Below, piece by piece: positions 52,205-63,100 of a stretch of DNA of 64,000 bases. Every line of letters starts with the position of its first letter. The stretch's first letter is position 1. The notes under the pieces are model-generated. The model ran no database searches. It saw only the letters and a list, made by a program, of their open reading frames with translations, and had not been told where the DNA came from. The stretch is from NCBI GenBank assembly GCA_019634795.1, contig JAHCAR010000014.1:1-64000 (forward strand), written 5' to 3'. This stretch comes from Dokdonella sp. (lineage in GTDB: Bacteria > Pseudomonadota > Gammaproteobacteria > Xanthomonadales > Rhodanobacteraceae). The translations under genes were made by a program, and so were the position numbers.

Positions 52205-55200
52205 ATGAACCTCTCCGCCCCCTTCATCCGCCGCCCGATCGGCACCCTGCTGCTGGCCATGGGGGTTTTCGTCGGTGGCGTGATCGCCTATTTCCAGCTC
52301 GGTGTGGCGGCGCTGCCGAATGTCGAGTTCCCGGTCATCTTCGTCGTCGCCAACCAGCCCGGCGCGGATGCCGAGAACATGGCCTCGACCGTGGCCGCGC
52401 CGCTCGAACGGCACATGGGGCAGATTTCGGGCGTCGACCAGATGGGTTCGCACAGCAAGGAAGGGCGCTCGTCGGTGATCCTGTTCTTCGACTTCGACAA
52501 GAACATCGACGGGGCGGCGCGCGACGTCCAGGCGGCGATCAATGCGGCGATCCCGGATCTGCCGAGCGGGCTGGTCACGGCGCCGATCTATCGCAAGGCG
52601 AATCCGAACAATGACCCGGTCCTGCTGCTCTCGCTGACCTCGAAGTCGCGCACCGCGGCCGAGCTCTACAACATGGCCGATTCCCTGCTGTCGCAGCGCG
52701 TGCGCCAGTTGCCCGGCGTGGCCGACGTGACCCTGGCCGGTGGCGCGACGCCGGCCGTGCGCGTGGACGTGAACCTCGGACTGCTGACCTCGATGGGCAT
52801 TTCGGCCGACCAGGTGCGCAATGCGATTGCAGCCGCCAATATCACTTCGCCGCAGGGCTTTCTCGGCGATGGCCAGCGCACGATGACGATCGCGGCGAAC
52901 GGGGCGCTGACCGAGGCCAGCCAGTTCGCCGACCTGATCGTGGCCGTGCGCAACGGCGTGCCGGTGCGGCTGCGCGATATCGCGACGATCGGCGATGGCC
53001 AGGAGAGCAAGGACCAGGCGGCCTGGTTCAATGGCGAGCGCGCGATCCTGATGGCGATTACGAAGCAGTCGACGGCGAACGTGATCGACACCGTCGACAG
53101 CATCTACGAGCAGTTGCCGCTGATGCGCAGCTGGTTGCCCGAGGGCGTCGAACTGACCCCGTTCAACGACCGCACCGCGACTATCCGCGCCTCGATCCAC
53201 GAGGTCCAGATCACGATGCTGATCAGCATGTGCCTGGTCATCCTGACCATGTTGCTGTTCCTGCGTCGGGTCGCGCCGACCGTGATCGCCGGGCTTTCGG
53301 TTCCGCTGTCGCTGGCCAGCGCGTTCATCGTCATGTACGCGTTCGACTTCACCCTGGACAACCTGACCCTGATGGCCCTGGTCATCTCGATCGGCTTCGT
53401 CGTCGACGATGCGATCGTGGTCATCGAGAACGTCGTGCGCCACCTCGACATGGGCAAGTCGCGCCTGCAGGCGGCGCTCGATGGCGCGCGCGAGATCGGC
53501 TTCACGATCGTCTCGATCACTGCCTCGCTGGTCGCCGTGTTCCTGCCGCTGCTGTTCATGGGCGGATTCATGGGCATGATGCTGCACTCGTTCGCGGTGA
53601 CCATCGCGGCGGCGATCGCGATGTCGGCGATCGTCTCGCTGACCCTGACCGCGTCGCTGTGCGGCAGCTACCTGCAGGCGCACAAGGAGGAGAAGCCATC
53701 GCCGCTGGTGCAGCGCATCGACCGCATGCACGCCGGCATGTTGCGTGCCTACGCACGGGCGCTGGACTGGTCACTCCGGCATCCGCGCACGATGAGCCTG
53801 CAGCCGCTGGTCCTGGTCATCCTCACGATCTGGCTGAGCACCTTCCTCAAGTTCGGTTTCGTGCCCGAACAGGACACCGGCATGATCCAGGGCACCACTG
53901 TCGCCAGCGCGTCGATCTCCTACGACGCGATGGTCGAGCTGCAGCGCAAGGTCGCCGACGTGATCGCGGCCGATCCCGCGGTCGACAGCCTCGGCTCCTC
54001 GCTCGGTGGTGGCGGCTTCCGCTCGGGCAGCAATCGCGGCAGTCTCTACATCAACCTGAAGCCGCTCGGCGAAGGTCGCGACGTGTCGACCTCCAAGGTC
54101 ATGCAACGCCTCGCCGACAAGACCGACAACATGCCGGGCATCCAGCTGCGCCTGCGTCCGGTGCAGGACATCGGTGGCGGCGGTCCGCGCGGCGGCGATT
54201 CCGAATACACCTATTCGCTGAAGGGCAGCAACTACGGCGACCTCGTGACCTGGGGACCGCGCCTGGCGGCCGAGCTGCGCAAGCTGCCGCAGTTCACCAA
54301 TGTCGGCACCGAACTCGATGACGGCGGCGTCGAACAGAACCTCGTCATCGACCGCGATACGGCGGCGCGCCTCGGTGTTTCTATCGGCGCCATCGATAGC
54401 ACCCTGTACAACGCCTTCGGCGAGCGCCAGATCTCGACCATCTATTCGGACCTGAACCAGTACAAGGTCGTGCTCAACGCGGTCACCGGTGTCACGCCCG
54501 GGCTCGATACGCTGAACGCGCTGCATGTGCGCGCGAACAATGGTGCCATGGTGCCGCTCAGCGCGGTGACCCGGGTCGAGCCGGGCACGGCCTCGCTGGC
54601 CATCCAGCACGATTTCCAGTTTCCGGTGTTCGACATCAGCTTCAACCTCGCCCCGGACATCAGCATGGGCGAGGTCAAGCCGCTGATCGACCAGGTCGTG
54701 CGCAACATGCGCATGCCCGGCGACATCAAGGCCGAAGGTTCGGGCAACTTCCGCCGCTTCCAGCAACAGCAGTCGGGGCAGGGCCTGCTGATCCTGTTCG
54801 CGATACTCGCCGTCTACCTCGTGCTCGGCATCCTCTACGAGAGCCTGATCCACCCGGTGACGATCCTCTCGACCCTGCCGGCGGCCGGCGTCGGCGCCTT
54901 GCTCGCGATGCTGGTGACCAATACCGAGCTGTCGGTGGTTTCGATCATCGCCATCGTGCTGCTGATCGGCATCGTCAAGAAGAACGCGATCATGATGATC
55001 GACTTCGCCTTGAACGCCGAACGCGACGGCGGCAAATCTCCGATCGAGGCGATCCGCGAGGCTTGCCTGGTCCGCTTCCGGCCGATCATGATGACCTCGA
55101 TGGTCGCCATCCTCGGCGCATTTCCGCTCGCGATCGGATTCGGTGTTGGTTCCGAGATGCGCCAGCCGCTCGGCATCGCGATGATCGGCGGCCTGCTCGT

Positions 55201-55333
55201 TTCGCAGAGCCTGACTCTGTTCTCGACGCCAGCGCTCTACCTAGTCTTCGCGCGCATGGCGCAGCGACGCCGGGAGCGCAGGAGCGCCCGGCGCGCGCCA
55301 GGCTCGCTGGTGGCGCCAACGGCCGCGGTCTGA
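52205..55333 (+). CDS. RND efflux permease (MdtC/MdtB-like), second of two
   Basis: The 1042-residue HAE-1 permease starts FIRRPIGTLLLAMGVFVGGV. It has the TM4 Asp pair in SIGFVVDDAIVVIENVVRHL and the TM10 Lys in IVLLIGIVKKNAIMMIDFAL. It differs throughout from the first permease and lacks its Gly/Ser insertion, so the pump is likely heteromeric. The ATG at 52205 fits the family. The gene is separated from the first permease by 1.4 kb of repeats, and may need its own promoter. No regulator or outer-membrane channel gene is adjacent. Confidence 0.93.
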   Translation: MNLSAPFIRRPIGTLLLAMGVFVGGVIAYFQLGVAALPNVEFPVIFVVANQPGADAENMASTVAAPLERHMGQISGVDQMGSHSKEGRSSVILFFDFDKNIDGAARDVQAAINAAIPDLPSGLVTAPIYRKANPNNDPVLLLSLTSKSRTAAELYNMADSLLSQRVRQLPGVADVTLAGGATPAVRVDVNLGLLTSMGISADQVRNAIAAANITSPQGFLGDGQRTMTIAANGALTEASQFADLIVAVRNGVPVRLRDIATIGDGQESKDQAAWFNGERAILMAITKQSTANVIDTVDSIYEQLPLMRSWLPEGVELTPFNDRTATIRASIHEVQITMLISMCLVILTMLLFLRRVAPTVIAGLSVPLSLASAFIVMYAFDFTLDNLTLMALVISIGFVVDDAIVVIENVVRHLDMGKSRLQAALDGAREIGFTIVSITASLVAVFLPLLFMGGFMGMMLHSFAVTIAAAIAMSAIVSLTLTASLCGSYLQAHKEEKPSPLVQRIDRMHAGMLRAYARALDWSLRHPRTMSLQPLVLVILTIWLSTFLKFGFVPEQDTGMIQGTTVASASISYDAMVELQRKVADVIAADPAVDSLGSSLGGGGFRSGSNRGSLYINLKPLGEGRDVSTSKVMQRLADKTDNMPGIQLRLRPVQDIGGGGPRGGDSEYTYSLKGSNYGDLVTWGPRLAAELRKLPQFTNVGTELDDGGVEQNLVIDRDTAARLGVSIGAIDSTLYNAFGERQISTIYSDLNQYKVVLNAVTGVTPGLDTLNALHVRANNGAMVPLSAVTRVEPGTASLAIQHDFQFPVFDISFNLAPDISMGEVKPLIDQVVRNMRMPGDIKAEGSGNFRRFQQQQSGQGLLILFAILAVYLVLGILYESLIHPVTILSTLPAAGVGALLAMLVTNTELSVVSIIAIVLLIGIVKKNAIMMIDFALNAERDGGKSPIEAIREACLVRFRPIMMTSMVAILGAFPLAIGFGVGSEMRQPLGIAMIGGLLVSQSLTLFSTPALYLVFARMAQRRRERRSARRAPGSLVAPTAAV

Positions 55334-55457
55334 TCGACCGCGGCGCGAGCCATGCTTGCACGCCTGCGTGCGTGCCGACTGCGCAACGGATCCGGTGATT
55401 CCATCCGCCCCGGAATCCGGGCATTCTTGGCGGCCGCCACGCTTGGACCCCGAGTGC

Positions 55458-55985
55458 ATGAAACGATCCCGAACCGCGGCGCTGGTGCTGATGGGCGCCG
55501 CGCCGCTGCTGCTGACCGCCTGTACCGAAGAGACGACCCGAGAGGGTCTGTACACCTCGATCGACGAATGCGCCGGTCAGGTCGGCGATCTCGCTGCCTG
55601 CGAGGAAGCCTTCGACAAGGCGCGGCAGGAGGCCGAACTCAGCGCACCGCGCTATGCCTCGTTCGACGAATGCGTCGCCGAATACGGGACCAACCGCTGC
55701 ACGGCGCGCCGTGATGCGAACGGCCATGGCTATTTCATGCCGCTGATGACCGGTTACCTGATGGCGCAGATGTTCCGCGGCGACCAGCGCGCGGGCCTGA
55801 GCGGCAGTCCGGCATTCCGCGACGGCAACGGCCACTGGAAGCGCCCGGCACCGGGTGCCGGTGGCGTCTATTCCAACGGAGTCGCCCGACCCATGCAGGC
55901 CATCTCGGCCGAGCCGAATCGAGCGCCGACGGTCAGGCGCGGCGGATTCGGTTCCTCAGGCAGTCATCGCAGCGCCGGTTCCTGA
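55458..55985 (+). CDS. DUF1190 (YgiB-like) lipoprotein
   Basis: The 175-residue protein has a lipoprotein signal (ALVLMGAAPLLLTAC; Cys22). The DUF1190 pattern follows: YTSIDECAGQVGDLAACEEAFDKA, SFDECVAEYG and a C-terminal Gly/Ser-rich tail (RRGGFGSSGSHRSAGS) that is typical of YgiB. YgiB and YgiC are linked to envelope or antibiotic tolerance in other bacteria, but the molecular function is not known. The stop codon is directly followed by the ATG of the ygiC-like gene. The ATG at 55458 starts the signal peptide. Confidence 0.87.
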   Translation: MKRSRTAALVLMGAAPLLLTACTEETTREGLYTSIDECAGQVGDLAACEEAFDKARQEAELSAPRYASFDECVAEYGTNRCTARRDANGHGYFMPLMTGYLMAQMFRGDQRAGLSGSPAFRDGNGHWKRPAPGAGGVYSNGVARPMQAISAEPNRAPTVRRGGFGSSGSHRSAGS

Positions 55986-57167
55986 ATGCGCAGGGTTCCG
56001 ATTGCCGAGCGCGCCAACTGGCGCGATCGTGCCCTGCAGGCGGGTTTCGACTTCCATACGATCGACGGCGACCGCTACTGGGACGAGTCGGTCTTCTACG
56101 CCTTCAGCCTGGAACAGATCGAGACCGACATCGAGGCGCCGACCGAGGAACTGCATGCCATGGCCATCGACATGCTCGATGGCATCGTCGGCAGCGAGGA
56201 GCAGCTGAGCCGGCTCGATATTCCCGAACCGTTCTGGGACCTCGTTGCGCGAAGCTGGCGCGCCCGCCAGCCGCACCTGTACGGTCGCATGGACCTGGCC
56301 TATTCGGGACGGGGCCCGGCCAAACTGCTCGAGCTCAACTACGACACGCCGACGTCGCTGTTCGAGGCGGCGTTCTTCCAGTGGCAGTGGCTCGACGACC
56401 AGCAGGGCGAAGGTCGTTTGCCGGCGGCCGCCGACCAGTTCAATTCGATCTACGAGAGTCTGGTCGAGGCCTTCGCCACGCTGGCGCCGTCCTTGCCAAG
56501 GCCGCTCCACTTTTCCGCGGTGCGCGATTCGGCCGAGGATCGCGGTACCGTGAACTACCTGCGCGATTGCGCGATCCAGGCAGGCATCGAATGCGGCTTG
56601 CTCGACATCGAGGACATCGGCGTCAGTGCCGACGGCCGCTTCACCGATCTCGAGGACCGCGTGATTGGAACCCTGTTCAAGCTCTACCCGCTCGAGGACC
56701 TGTTCCGGGAGGAATTCGGCCGCTACCTGCCGGCGTCGGACACGCTGCTGCTCGAGCCGCCCTGGAAGTCCGTGCTCAGCAACAAGGGCATCCTGCCGCT
56801 GCTCTGGGAGAAGCACGAGGGGCATCCAAACCTGCTCGCCGCGAAGTTCGACGCGGGTGGCGCGGACCTGCCCAGGGGCTGGGTGCGCAAGCCCTTGCAC
56901 TCGCGCGAGGGCGCAAACATCGAGATGCACCATGAGGATGGGCGCAGGGAACAGACCGAAGGGCCATACCGCGGCCCGGGCATTGTCCAGGCATTGCATC
57001 CGCTGGCCGGGTTCGCTGGCCGCTTTCCGCTGATCGGCAGTTGGGTCGTCGGCGACCGCGCCTGCGGCATTGGCATCCGCGAAGACCGAAGTGCGATCAC
57101 GCGCGATTCCGCGTGCTTCGTTCCGCATGCCATCCTCGATGAGGACAGCGGCGTGCTGATCGCCTGA
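55986..57167 (+). CDS. Glutathionylspermidine synthase-family ATP-grasp protein (YgiC/YjfC-like)
   Basis: The 393-residue protein matches the YgiC/YjfC group of the glutathionylspermidine synthase family. The ATP-grasp core appears in GRMDLAYSGRGPAKLLELNYDTPTSLFEAAFFQWQWL (around 98-135), LEPPWKSVLSNKGILPLLWEK and KPLHSREGANI (ATP-binding loop). It lacks the amidase half of full GspS enzymes. It probably forms an amide or peptide bond from ATP and an unknown acid and amine. It begins immediately after the YgiB-like gene (no gap), a pair conserved in many proteobacteria. Confidence 0.9.
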   Translation: MRRVPIAERANWRDRALQAGFDFHTIDGDRYWDESVFYAFSLEQIETDIEAPTEELHAMAIDMLDGIVGSEEQLSRLDIPEPFWDLVARSWRARQPHLYGRMDLAYSGRGPAKLLELNYDTPTSLFEAAFFQWQWLDDQQGEGRLPAAADQFNSIYESLVEAFATLAPSLPRPLHFSAVRDSAEDRGTVNYLRDCAIQAGIECGLLDIEDIGVSADGRFTDLEDRVIGTLFKLYPLEDLFREEFGRYLPASDTLLLEPPWKSVLSNKGILPLLWEKHEGHPNLLAAKFDAGGADLPRGWVRKPLHSREGANIEMHHEDGRREQTEGPYRGPGIVQALHPLAGFAGRFPLIGSWVVGDRACGIGIREDRSAITRDSACFVPHAILDEDSGVLIA

Positions 57168-57277
57168 AGGGCACTCGTCGCGCGTGCAGCCCGGCGCCCT
57201 TGCCACCGCGCCGGCTCGGCGCTGCGGAAATCGTGCCGGCGTGCGCGGGCAGCCCGCACATCACCGGCCGCAGTCGC

Positions 57278-57670
57278 CTACTTGGCCAGCTGGAAGGTCG
57301 TGTAGCCCGGCATGGCCGCCGCGGCGAGCACGATCGGCTGATCGACCTGGTCTGCTTCGATCGAGGCGTAGACGGTCACGGTGGGCAGGATCGTCACGGC
57401 GATGGCTTCGACGTCGGCGGTCACGGTCAGGGTCGGCATCAGGGTCACCGGCACCGGTCGCGTCGATGCGAGGCGCCAGCTTGGCGCCGCGTGCGGGTTC
57501 GACAGGCTGGCCGTTACCTTCATCTCCGGCAACAGGGTGGCTTGAACCGGGGCGCGGGAATCCAGCGTCGCCGAGGACTGCGCGGCGGCACTGATCGAAA
57601 ACAGCGCGAACATCGTGCCGATCAGGACGGTCGATTTCGCGGTGGTCGGTTTGAATCTGCGAGCGTTCAT
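57278..57670 (-). CDS. Exported protein with three internal TxxPxxxVTA repeats
   Basis: The 130-residue protein has a signal peptide (TVLIGTMFALFSISAAAQ). The mature part contains three similar strands: VQATLLPEMKVTASL, VPVTLMPTLTVTADV and VTILPTVTVYASI. The rest is short linkers. I do not recognise the family. The repeats suggest a small beta structure or a beta-solenoid unit. It stands alone, transcribed away from nothing obvious, between the YgiC-like gene and the beta-helix protein. Confidence 0.6.
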   Translation of the reverse strand: MNARRFKPTTAKSTVLIGTMFALFSISAAAQSSATLDSRAPVQATLLPEMKVTASLSNPHAAPSWRLASTRPVPVTLMPTLTVTADVEAIAVTILPTVTVYASIEADQVDQPIVLAAAAMPGYTTFQLAK

Positions 57671-57918
57671 TTTTTTCTCCTGCAGCGGATGTCACAAACT
57701 TCGTGGAGCAAGCACCATGCCACTCGTGAAGTTCGCCTCGCTTGCAGGAAATCAGATGCGCGATCAACGACTTTGGTTGCTAGGACAGAAGTCATGCCTG
57801 TGCAAATGGACACTCCGGCGGACAGCTTTTTCTGTCCGTGGACACTGCGAAACGCGTCGGCAGGTGCCTGCCAACGCGTGTCCGGTGCGCGTCTGCAACG
57901 CAGCCGCACACGGCTTCG

Positions 57919-59049
57919 CTACTGGAAGCCGTTGGCGAAAATGATGTCCCAGGTCTGGTTCTCCCAGGCGCCGGGATCGAGCGCGCCGAAGCGCGTGCGC
58001 AGGGATCCGCCGAGGTCGTAGCCGAGAAATCCGTAGATCGGAATCGTGCCGAGTCCGAGATTGAGGAATGGCGAATCGTCGCGCAGGCGAAAATCCTGGT
58101 TGGCGGAATCGACGAAGCGCGGATCGCCGGTCAGCGGGTTGGTCTGCGACAGCGGAATAGTTCCCGAGGCCGTACCGATCCGGCTGTAATCGGCGAAGGC
58201 GACGCCGTTGCCGAAGCCGCTGGCGGTCGCACCCTCGATATTGACGTCGGAAACGGCATTGTTGAAGAACAGGGTATTGACCAGGTCCAGGCGCATGCCG
58301 CCGCCGACGGTGACGCCGATGCCGCAGCCGCGTCCGCCGCTTCCGGGGCAGCTGCCGTTGGCGAAGGTGCTGTTCGCGATCAACACGCCATTCGGTCCGT
58401 CGCCGGCGAGCGAAATCGCCGAGAAGTGGCCGAACGCCGTGGTCGGCGCCGAATTGTCGGCGAACAGGCTGTTGACCACGCGAATCAGTCCGCGGCGGAC
58501 ATACAGGTCCGCGCCGCCACCGAAGTAGCCGCTATTGTTGGCAACGATCACGTTGTCGAGCCAGAACTCGACCTGGATGTCGGCTCCGGAGAACATCTGC
58601 AGTCCGCCGCCACGCTGGAACGTCGCCGGATTACCGAAGCCATCGCGGATACTGAGGTTCTGTACGCCATAGCGCGGTCCGAACGGGACGCTGCCCGGCG
58701 GATTGAAGAACATGCCCAGTACCTTGGTCACGCCGGAGCCGGTCAGTAAGGTGCTGGCCGCGGTACCGACCTGCTGGGCGCAATTGGTGGCGCCGTTCTG
58801 GACCCAGCCACCGGTCAGGAACACCCAGCCCGGATTGGGGCTGTTGTAGAGGAGCTGCTGGCTGGGCGCATAGATGCCCTGCTGAATCTTGATCTCGTCG
58901 TCGGTCGGCGAATTGGCGGCAGCGGTCAGCGCCGCCTGCAGCTCGCTGACGTTGGTCGCGCAGTAAACGGCGGCGTGACCCGTCGATGCGGCTGCTCCGA
59001 TGAGCACGGCCATGCCCAGTCGGGCGAGTGGGGAAAGTTGGGAATGCAC
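57919..59049 (-). CDS. Secreted parallel beta-helix-like protein ending in an IFANGF motif
   Basis: The 376-residue protein starts at a GTG (59049, GGAG about seven bases upstream) with a signal peptide (LARLGMAVLIGAAASTGHAA). The body is repetitive, with VNSLFADNSAPT, LIANSTFANGS and LVNTLFFNNAVSD rungs and VIVANNSGYFGGGADL, as in right-handed parallel beta-helices (choice-of-anchor/polymorphic outer membrane type). The C-terminus ends precisely in TWDIIFANGFQ, sharing IFAxGF with the unrelated protein 24913-26619. No catalytic motif is seen; likely surface or extracellular. The frame upstream to 59109 looks non-coding. Confidence 0.75.
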   Translation of the reverse strand: MHSQLSPLARLGMAVLIGAAASTGHAAVYCATNVSELQAALTAAANSPTDDEIKIQQGIYAPSQQLLYNSPNPGWVFLTGGWVQNGATNCAQQVGTAASTLLTGSGVTKVLGMFFNPPGSVPFGPRYGVQNLSIRDGFGNPATFQRGGGLQMFSGADIQVEFWLDNVIVANNSGYFGGGADLYVRRGLIRVVNSLFADNSAPTTAFGHFSAISLAGDGPNGVLIANSTFANGSCPGSGGRGCGIGVTVGGGMRLDLVNTLFFNNAVSDVNIEGATASGFGNGVAFADYSRIGTASGTIPLSQTNPLTGDPRFVDSANQDFRLRDDSPFLNLGLGTIPIYGFLGYDLGGSLRTRFGALDPGAWENQTWDIIFANGFQ

Positions 59050-59347
59050 AATCGTCTCCGTCAGCAAATCTTCCCGAACATGTACGCAGTTCTGGGCCGG
59101 ATCCCACAACGGCTGATTCGTCGCTGGCGGGTCGACTGTCAGGATCCGGATGCCGGGAACGCACCGGGACCTTGTCTACGGGCGCTGCGGAACTGCGGAT
59201 CGAGGAGCGCAAACGTGAGCGGTTGCGGCGCGGATGATCCGGCCAGGCAAGGCATGCAGGGGAGGATCCTGCCGGCCCGCGGATCAGACCAGGGCTGCCA
59301 GGACTAGACCGCGGTTGTCGCGGTCGAAGCAATCGATCCGGGGCGGG

Positions 59348-60154
59348 CTAGTCCGGATTCCTGCCGGCAATGGCCAGGGCCAGCCTGACCTCGGCGGCCG
59401 GGTAGGTGTAGGAGCGTGGGCCGCGAGTGGCCGGATCGGGCAGGAACGTATCCGACACGACTGCCGCTGGAAAATGCGCGTCCGGCTCATGCATCGGCGC
59501 CAATACGCGAAGCGCGCCATTTTTCGGGCTCTCGCCGAACAGGGTCCGGTATAGCGCGATGGCTTCGAGCAGGACCAGCTCGTGCCCCGGATGCATGCGG
59601 TCCGCGTGCAGCCAACGGCTCGAGGGCGCGGCCTGCATGCCGGCCTGGAGCCGATTCGAGATCGAAACGTAGGGGATGCCGAGCGCCGCTGCCGCCGCGG
59701 ATTCGGCCTCGACGATTTCCCGCGATGCCCGCGGGGAGCCCTGGTAGGTGCCGAGCAGCAGCGGCATTGAGCCGCGGTCTCTCACCATGCCGGCCAGGCG
59801 TTGCAGCGAGTTCGCAGCGCGTTGGCAGGAATCGGAGCCGAATGCGCAGAGAAAATCGCCGCCACGCTCCTGCAAGATCACGCGGTCGTATTCCGCGCTG
59901 CCCAAGGCGCGCTCGACCGATCCATCCGCGAGCCGGTCGGACAGGGTCGCGCCACCCTTGACCAGCATGTCGCTCTGGACGCTTCGGCCGTTGCGTCTTG
60001 CCAGGGCATCGAACACGGCCGGCAGGTTGCCCACATAGACGAGGCTGTTTCCGACGAACAGCAGCCGCATCGCCGGCGGATCGATCCGCTCCCTGGCCCA
60101 GGAGCCTGCCGGCGTGGTCAGCGCCAGCACCAGCAGCGCCCAAGCCGCGCGCAT
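59348..60154 (-). CDS. SGNH/GDSL-hydrolase-like exported protein
   Basis: The 268-residue protein has a signal peptide (MRAAWALLVLALTTPAGSWA). SGNH block I is RLLFVGNSLVYVGNLP (catalytic Ser in GNSL), block II Gly may lie in KGGATL, and block V is HADRMHPGHELVLLEAIALY (DxxHP). This predicts a periplasmic or secreted esterase or acyl hydrolase. The substrate is unknown. The 298-bp stretch between it and the beta-helix gene (59050-59347) shows no gene. putA follows upstream on the same strand with a 37-bp gap. Confidence 0.82.
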   Translation of the reverse strand: MRAAWALLVLALTTPAGSWARERIDPPAMRLLFVGNSLVYVGNLPAVFDALARRNGRSVQSDMLVKGGATLSDRLADGSVERALGSAEYDRVILQERGGDFLCAFGSDSCQRAANSLQRLAGMVRDRGSMPLLLGTYQGSPRASREIVEAESAAAAALGIPYVSISNRLQAGMQAAPSSRWLHADRMHPGHELVLLEAIALYRTLFGESPKNGALRVLAPMHEPDAHFPAAVVSDTFLPDPATRGPRSYTYPAAEVRLALAIAGRNPD

Positions 60155-60191
60155 CAGATTCGCCGGGCCGGGCGCGTCGCTGGCATCGGGT

Positions 60192-63100
60192 CTAGTCCGC
60201 CAGGGTCAGCAGCGAGGCATTGCCGCCAGCCGCGGTGGTGTTGATGGTGACCGTGCGTTCGGTGGCGAAGCGCAGCAGGTAATGCGGACCACCGGCCTTG
60301 GGCCCGGTGCCGGAGAGGTTTTCGCCGCCGAACGGCTGCACGCCGACGACCGCGCCGATCTGGTTGCGGTTGACGTAGCAGTTGCCGACCTTTGCCCGCT
60401 TGACGATGTGGTCGATGGTGTCGTCGATGCGGCTGTGGATGCCGAGGGTGAGGCCATAGCCGGTGGCGTTGATCGCGTCGATGACCTGGTCGAGCTGGTC
60501 GGCCTTCCAACGCAGCACGTGCAGGACCGGCCCGAAGATTTCCTTGTGCAGGATGTCGAGGCGCGGGATTTCGTAGGCGCGCGGCGCGAAGAAGGTGCCG
60601 TGCGCGGTGGCGTCGGTCGCGGCGACCTTGCCGATCAGTTTCGCTTCGCGGTCCATGCGCTCGGCGTGCTCGCTCAGTTCCTTGTGCGAGGCTTCGTCGA
60701 TGACCGGGCCGACATCGGTCGAGAGCAGACCCGGGTCACCCATGACCAGTTCGGCCATGGCCCCGGTCAGCATCGTGATGGCCTTGTCGGCGATGTCTTC
60801 CTGCACGAACAGCACACGCGCGGCCGAGCAGCGCTGCCCGGCCGAATCGAAGGCCGAGGCGCAAACGTCCTTGACCAGCTGCTCGGGCAGGGCCGAGGAA
60901 TCGGCGATCAGCGCGTTCTGGCCGCCGGTCTCGGCGATCAGTGCGGCGATCGAGGAATCACGCGCGGCCAGGGTGCGGTTGATCGTCCAGGCGGTTTCGG
61001 TCGAGCCGGTGAAGCAGACGCCGGCCACATCGGGCCGGGTCAGCAAGGAGTTGCCGAGCACCGAACCCTTGCACGGCACGAACTGCAGCACATCGGTCGG
61101 CACGCCGGCCTCGTGCAGCAACTTGACCGCGGCGTAGCCGACCAGGGTCGTCTGGTCGGCTGGCTTCGAGATCACGCTGTTGCCGGCGGCCAGGGCGGCG
61201 GCGACCTGGCCCATGAAGATGGCCAGCGGGAAATTCCACGGGCTGATGCAGACGAACACGCCGCGGCCGTGCAGGAACAGCTCGTTCGACTCGCCGGTCG
61301 GGCCCGGCAGGACCTCGGGCTGGGTGAACAGCTTGCGCGCCATGGCGCCGTAATAGCGGCAGAAATCGGCCGCCTCGCGGACCTCGGCGATCGCCGCCGA
61401 CATGGTCTTGCCGGCTTCGCGCACGCACAGGGCGATGAATTCGGCGCGCCGGGCCTCGAGCAGGTCGGCGGTGTGTTCGAGGATCTTCGCCCGGCTGGCG
61501 GCCGGCAGCGCATCCCAGGCTGGCTGCGCGGCGACCGCATTGGCCAGCGCCTTGTCGAGGGTCGGCACGTCGGCGCCGCGGCTCTGGCCGATCACGCGGC
61601 GGCGGTCGGCCGGGTCGGTGACATCGCGAAACTCGCCGGCATTCTTCACGCCCGGCACCAGCGGTTCGGCCGTCCACGGCTTGCGTGCGGCATTGACGCT
61701 GGCGGCCAGCGCGTTCAGTTCGTTGTCGTTGGAGAGATTGACGCCCATGGAATTCTTCCGTTGCTCGCCGAACAGTGCGATCGGCTGGGGGATGCGCGGG
61801 TGCGGCTTGGAGTCGAGCTGGCGGACCAGCTCGCAGGGATCGGCGACGAGGTCGCGGATCGGCACGTCCTCGTCGACCACGCGATTGACGAAACTCGTGT
61901 TGGCGCCGTTTTCGAGCAGGCGGCGCACGAGATAGGGCAGCAGGTCCTCGTGGCTGCCGACCGGGGCATAGACGCGGCACGGCACGTTGAGGTTGTCCTT
62001 GCCGATCACCTCTTCATAGAGATCGGCGCCCATGCCATGCAGGCGCTGGTGTTCGTAGGGGCGGCCGCGTGCGTAGTGGTGGATCGCGGCGATCGTATGC
62101 GCGTTGTGGGTGGCGAACTGCGGGTAGATCAACTCGGCGCCAGCCTCGAACATCTGCTTCGCGCAGGCCAGGTAGGAGACGTCGGTATTCGGCTTGCGCG
62201 TGAACACCGGGTAGCCGGACAGGCCGAGCTCCTGGGCGCGCTTGATCTCGGAATCCCAGTAGGCGCCCTTGACCAGGCGCACGCACCAGCGCCGACCGGC
62301 CTTGCGCGCGGTCTCGGCCAGCCAGTCGATCACGAACGGCGCGCGCTTCTGGTAGGCCTGCACGGCCAGGCCGAAGCCGTTCCAGCCGTCCAGCGACGGG
62401 TCGGCGAAGACCTCGCCGAGCACGTCGAGCGAGAGTTCGAGTCGGTCCGCTTCCTCGGCATCGACGGTCATGCCGATGCCCTGGGCCTTGGCCATCTGCG
62501 CGAGCTCGAGCACGCGCGGGGTCAGCTCGGCATGCACGCGGGCACGATTGGCCACGTCGTAGCGAGGATGGATCGCCGACAGCTTGACCGAGATCGACGG
62601 CGCGTCGAGGACGTCCTTCCACGGCCCGCGCTTGCCGAGCGCAAGAATCGCGTCGCGGTAGGCCTGCATGTAGCGCTCGGCGTCGTGCGCGGTCAGGGCG
62701 GCTTCGCCGAGCATGTCGTAGGAGTAGCGGTAGGCCGCGTTCTCCTTCTGCGCCGAGCGGTCCTGCGCCTCCTTGATCGTGCGCCCCATGACGAACTGGT
62801 AACCCATGATGCGCATGGCCTGGCGCACGGCCAGGCGGATCACCGGCTCGCCGGCGCGTCCGACCAGCCGGCGCAGCGCGCCGACGAAATTGCTGCGCGT
62901 TTCCTCGGCCAGCTGGACCAGGCTGCCGGTCAGCATCAGGCCCCAGGTCGAGGCATTGACGAACAGCGATTCGCTGGCGCCGACGTGCTTCTTCCAGTTG
63001 GCCTCGCCGAGCTTGTCGCGGATCAGCTTGTCGGCGGTTTCCGAGTCGGGCACACGCAGCAGGGCCTCGGCCACGCACATCAGCAGCACGCCTTCCTCGC

